Assembly: GCA_937965895.1 (NCBI GenBank)
Contig: CALCKS010000205.1
Location: 1 to 23,483, forward strand
Origin: an uncultured Campylobacter sp.
GTDB lineage: Bacteria > Campylobacterota > Campylobacteria > Campylobacterales > Campylobacteraceae
Direction of reading: 5' to 3'
DNA length: 23,483 nt
Part shown: positions 22,513-23,483 of the stretch, piece by piece
Position numbering within the stretch: position 1 is the stretch's first letter
Layout: each line of letters starts with the position of its first letter
Program-made: the position numbers and the translations under genes
Notes under the pieces: generated by a model
Seen by the model: only the letters and a program-made list of their open reading frames with translations
Told to the model about the DNA's origin: nothing
Database searches by the model: none

Positions 22513-22607
22513 ATATAATTCAAAAAATAGACGAGCCAGCGCGGTCAAAACAGCAAATTTTTATTCGCTCAAATTTAACCCAAAAGCATTTCGGCTAAAA
22601 TGCCGAT

Positions 22608-23483
22608 TTATTCATTCCTAAGCGTCTCAAGTACGTTTATTTGCGCGGCTTTTTTAGCAGGGTAAAACGACGAAAACGCCACGATAACGACCGCTCCGAC
22701 CAAAATCATAACAAGATCAAGCAAAGATAACTCCATAGGAAGCTTCGCGCTACCGTAAACGTCTGCGGGCAAATTTACTATATCAAAGCTACCGAGCAGC
22801 CACACGCCAAAGAGCCCGAGCACGAGTCCAAACACTATCCCGCCTCCGCCTATCGTGGCTCCCAGCGCAAAAAAGCTCTTTTTGATCTCGGCCTTGCTAG
22901 CGCCCAGCGAGAGTAGTAGAGCGATCTCTTGGCGGCGGTTCATGACGGTCATGAGCAGCGAGCTTACGATATTTAGCGAGGCAACTAGGATGATGAGCAT
23001 CAAAACGATAAAAAGAGCGCGTTTTTCAAGCGCCAAAGCGGAGAAAAAGTTGCCGTTTTGCTGCCACCAGCCGATGGCTTTTTGTCCTAGCCGTAGCTCG
23101 CGCGAGATCTTTTCGATATCGGCGAACGGATCGTCTGAAAACACATGTATGCCGTCAAATTTGCCCTCATCGTACTCAAGTATCTTACGCAGCGCCTCCA
23201 CGCTCGTGTATAGATAGCTTTTATCGTAGGCCACAAGCCCCGAGCTAAACGAGCTCACGACTTCAAAGCGCTTCATTTTAGGCGTTAGAGCAAAGCCGCT
23301 CGGGTCATTTTTGGTAAAAATGAGCGTGAGTTTGTCATTTTCGTTTATCATCATCTCGTTTTTGACGCCTTGCCCTACTAGCAATCCGTATCCGTCTAGC
23401 TCGCGGTCACCAAGACCGGCTGCCACGACCGAGTTTATCTGCTTTTCGTCGGCTGAATTTACGCCAAAAAGCAGTCCGCCCTC
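22608..23483 (-). CDS. LolC/LolE-type ABC transporter permease, 3' part, cut by window edge
   Basis: The C-terminal 291 residues of an inner-membrane permease of the FtsX/MacB/LolE type; the frame is open through the window edge at 23483, so the N-terminal helix is outside. A periplasmic domain (to about residue 150 of the visible part) contains WWQQNGNFFSALALEKRALF, a block typical of lipoprotein-releasing permeases. Three membrane helices follow, separated by MNRRQEIALLLSLGASKAEI, the cytoplasmic coupling segment that contacts the ATPase. The end (FYPAKKAAQINVLETLRNE) is the classic FtsX-family tail (YPAxxAAxxxPxExLR). LolCDE extracts lipoproteins from the inner membrane and passes them to LolA. 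Campylobacterota often have a single LolC/E-like permease. A GTG inside is not the true start. Confidence 0.9.
   Translation of the reverse strand, partial: EGGLLFGVNSADEKQINSVVAAGLGDRELDGYGLLVGQGVKNEMMINENDKLTLIFTKNDPSGFALTPKMKRFEVVSSFSSGLVAYDKSYLYTSVEALRKILEYDEGKFDGIHVFSDDPFADIEKISRELRLGQKAIGWWQQNGNFFSALALEKRALFIVLMLIILVASLNIVSSLLMTVMNRRQEIALLLSLGASKAEIKKSFFALGATIGGGGIVFGLVLGLFGVWLLGSFDIVNLPADVYGSAKLPMELSLLDLVMILVGAVVIVAFSSFYPAKKAAQINVLETLRNE

Larger units (their letters stand above)
22136..22607. other. 472-bp AT-rich gap with no open frame
   Basis: Only tiny frames of two to four codons follow any ATG on the plus strand. The region holds two back-to-back TATAAT boxes (minus 22168-22173, plus 22209-22214), an imperfect direct repeat (ATGGCGTAAATTTAGCA near 22238 and ATGACGTAAGTAAATTTAGC near 22286), and a terminator-like hairpin (22474-22512). 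A small RNA is possible. I see no tRNA or known RNA. Confidence 0.5.

Noticed and set aside
22591..22606. Terminator directly after the LolC/E stop (TCGGC / GCCGA)
   Set aside because: The stem is only 5 bp and no T run follows on the minus strand; the hairpin at 22474-22507 is a better candidate.
1..23483. CRISPR array, insertion sequence, prophage or rRNA/tRNA genes
   Set aside because: No regularly spaced repeats, transposase or phage genes, or structural RNA signatures were found on reading both strands; the AAATTT repeats are irregularly spaced and dispersed.

Overview
The window looks like a chromosomal core segment from a Campylobacter of the higher-GC group (C. showae / rectus / curvus / concisus type). 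The evidence is three-fold. The hexamer AAATTT is extremely frequent. Gene order matches two neighbourhoods I remember from C. jejuni (Cj0539-Cj0546 and Cj1226c-Cj1233). Several families are typical of Campylobacterota: DUF2018, HspR-CbpA, an ArsS-like kinase, and a UbiD-type menaquinone decarboxylase. I see no rRNA, tRNA, CRISPR array, insertion sequence or prophage gene. The species call is inference.

Region 1 (1-3508, minus strand): ubiD-type decarboxylase, thiL and the 5' part of truD. Region 2 (4512 to 10489, minus strand): a tightly packed operon read from DUF2018 through a small exported protein, a polyprenyl diphosphate synthase, hemA, proS, an FxsA-like membrane protein and hemC to a second exported protein. 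Most joints are ATGA or TAATG overlaps, so translation is probably coupled. Heme synthesis (hemA, hemC) and the quinone tail (polyprenyl synthase, plus the nearby ubiD) both supply the respiratory chain.

Region 3 (10580-15358): a HAD phosphatase and a small basic protein on the minus strand, divergent from metY. Then come an LCM-type methyltransferase with a TTG start and an NhaP2/CvrA-type K+/H+ antiporter. metY and the methyltransferase appear to be inserted into an otherwise conserved block. Region 4 (15484-20580): an envelope and protein-quality module. hspR and cbpA read left from a near-perfect sigma70 promoter overlapped by a HAIR-like HspR site. htrA, cprR and cprS read right. The 174-bp gap between cbpA and htrA also holds TTAA repeats that may be a CprR site.

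Region 5 (20668-22607): an accessory patch of unrecognised genes on the minus strand. Two open frames each appear broken by a one-base (-1) frameshift. A 472-bp AT-rich gap follows, with a plus-strand -10 box and a terminator-like hairpin but no open frame. The window ends inside a LolC/LolE-type ABC permease (minus strand).

Most of the window is ordinary core genome. The places worth a second look are the frameshifted unknown pair, the possible small RNA at 22209-22512, the mutually overlapping divergent promoters at metY, and the HspR and CprR operator candidates.
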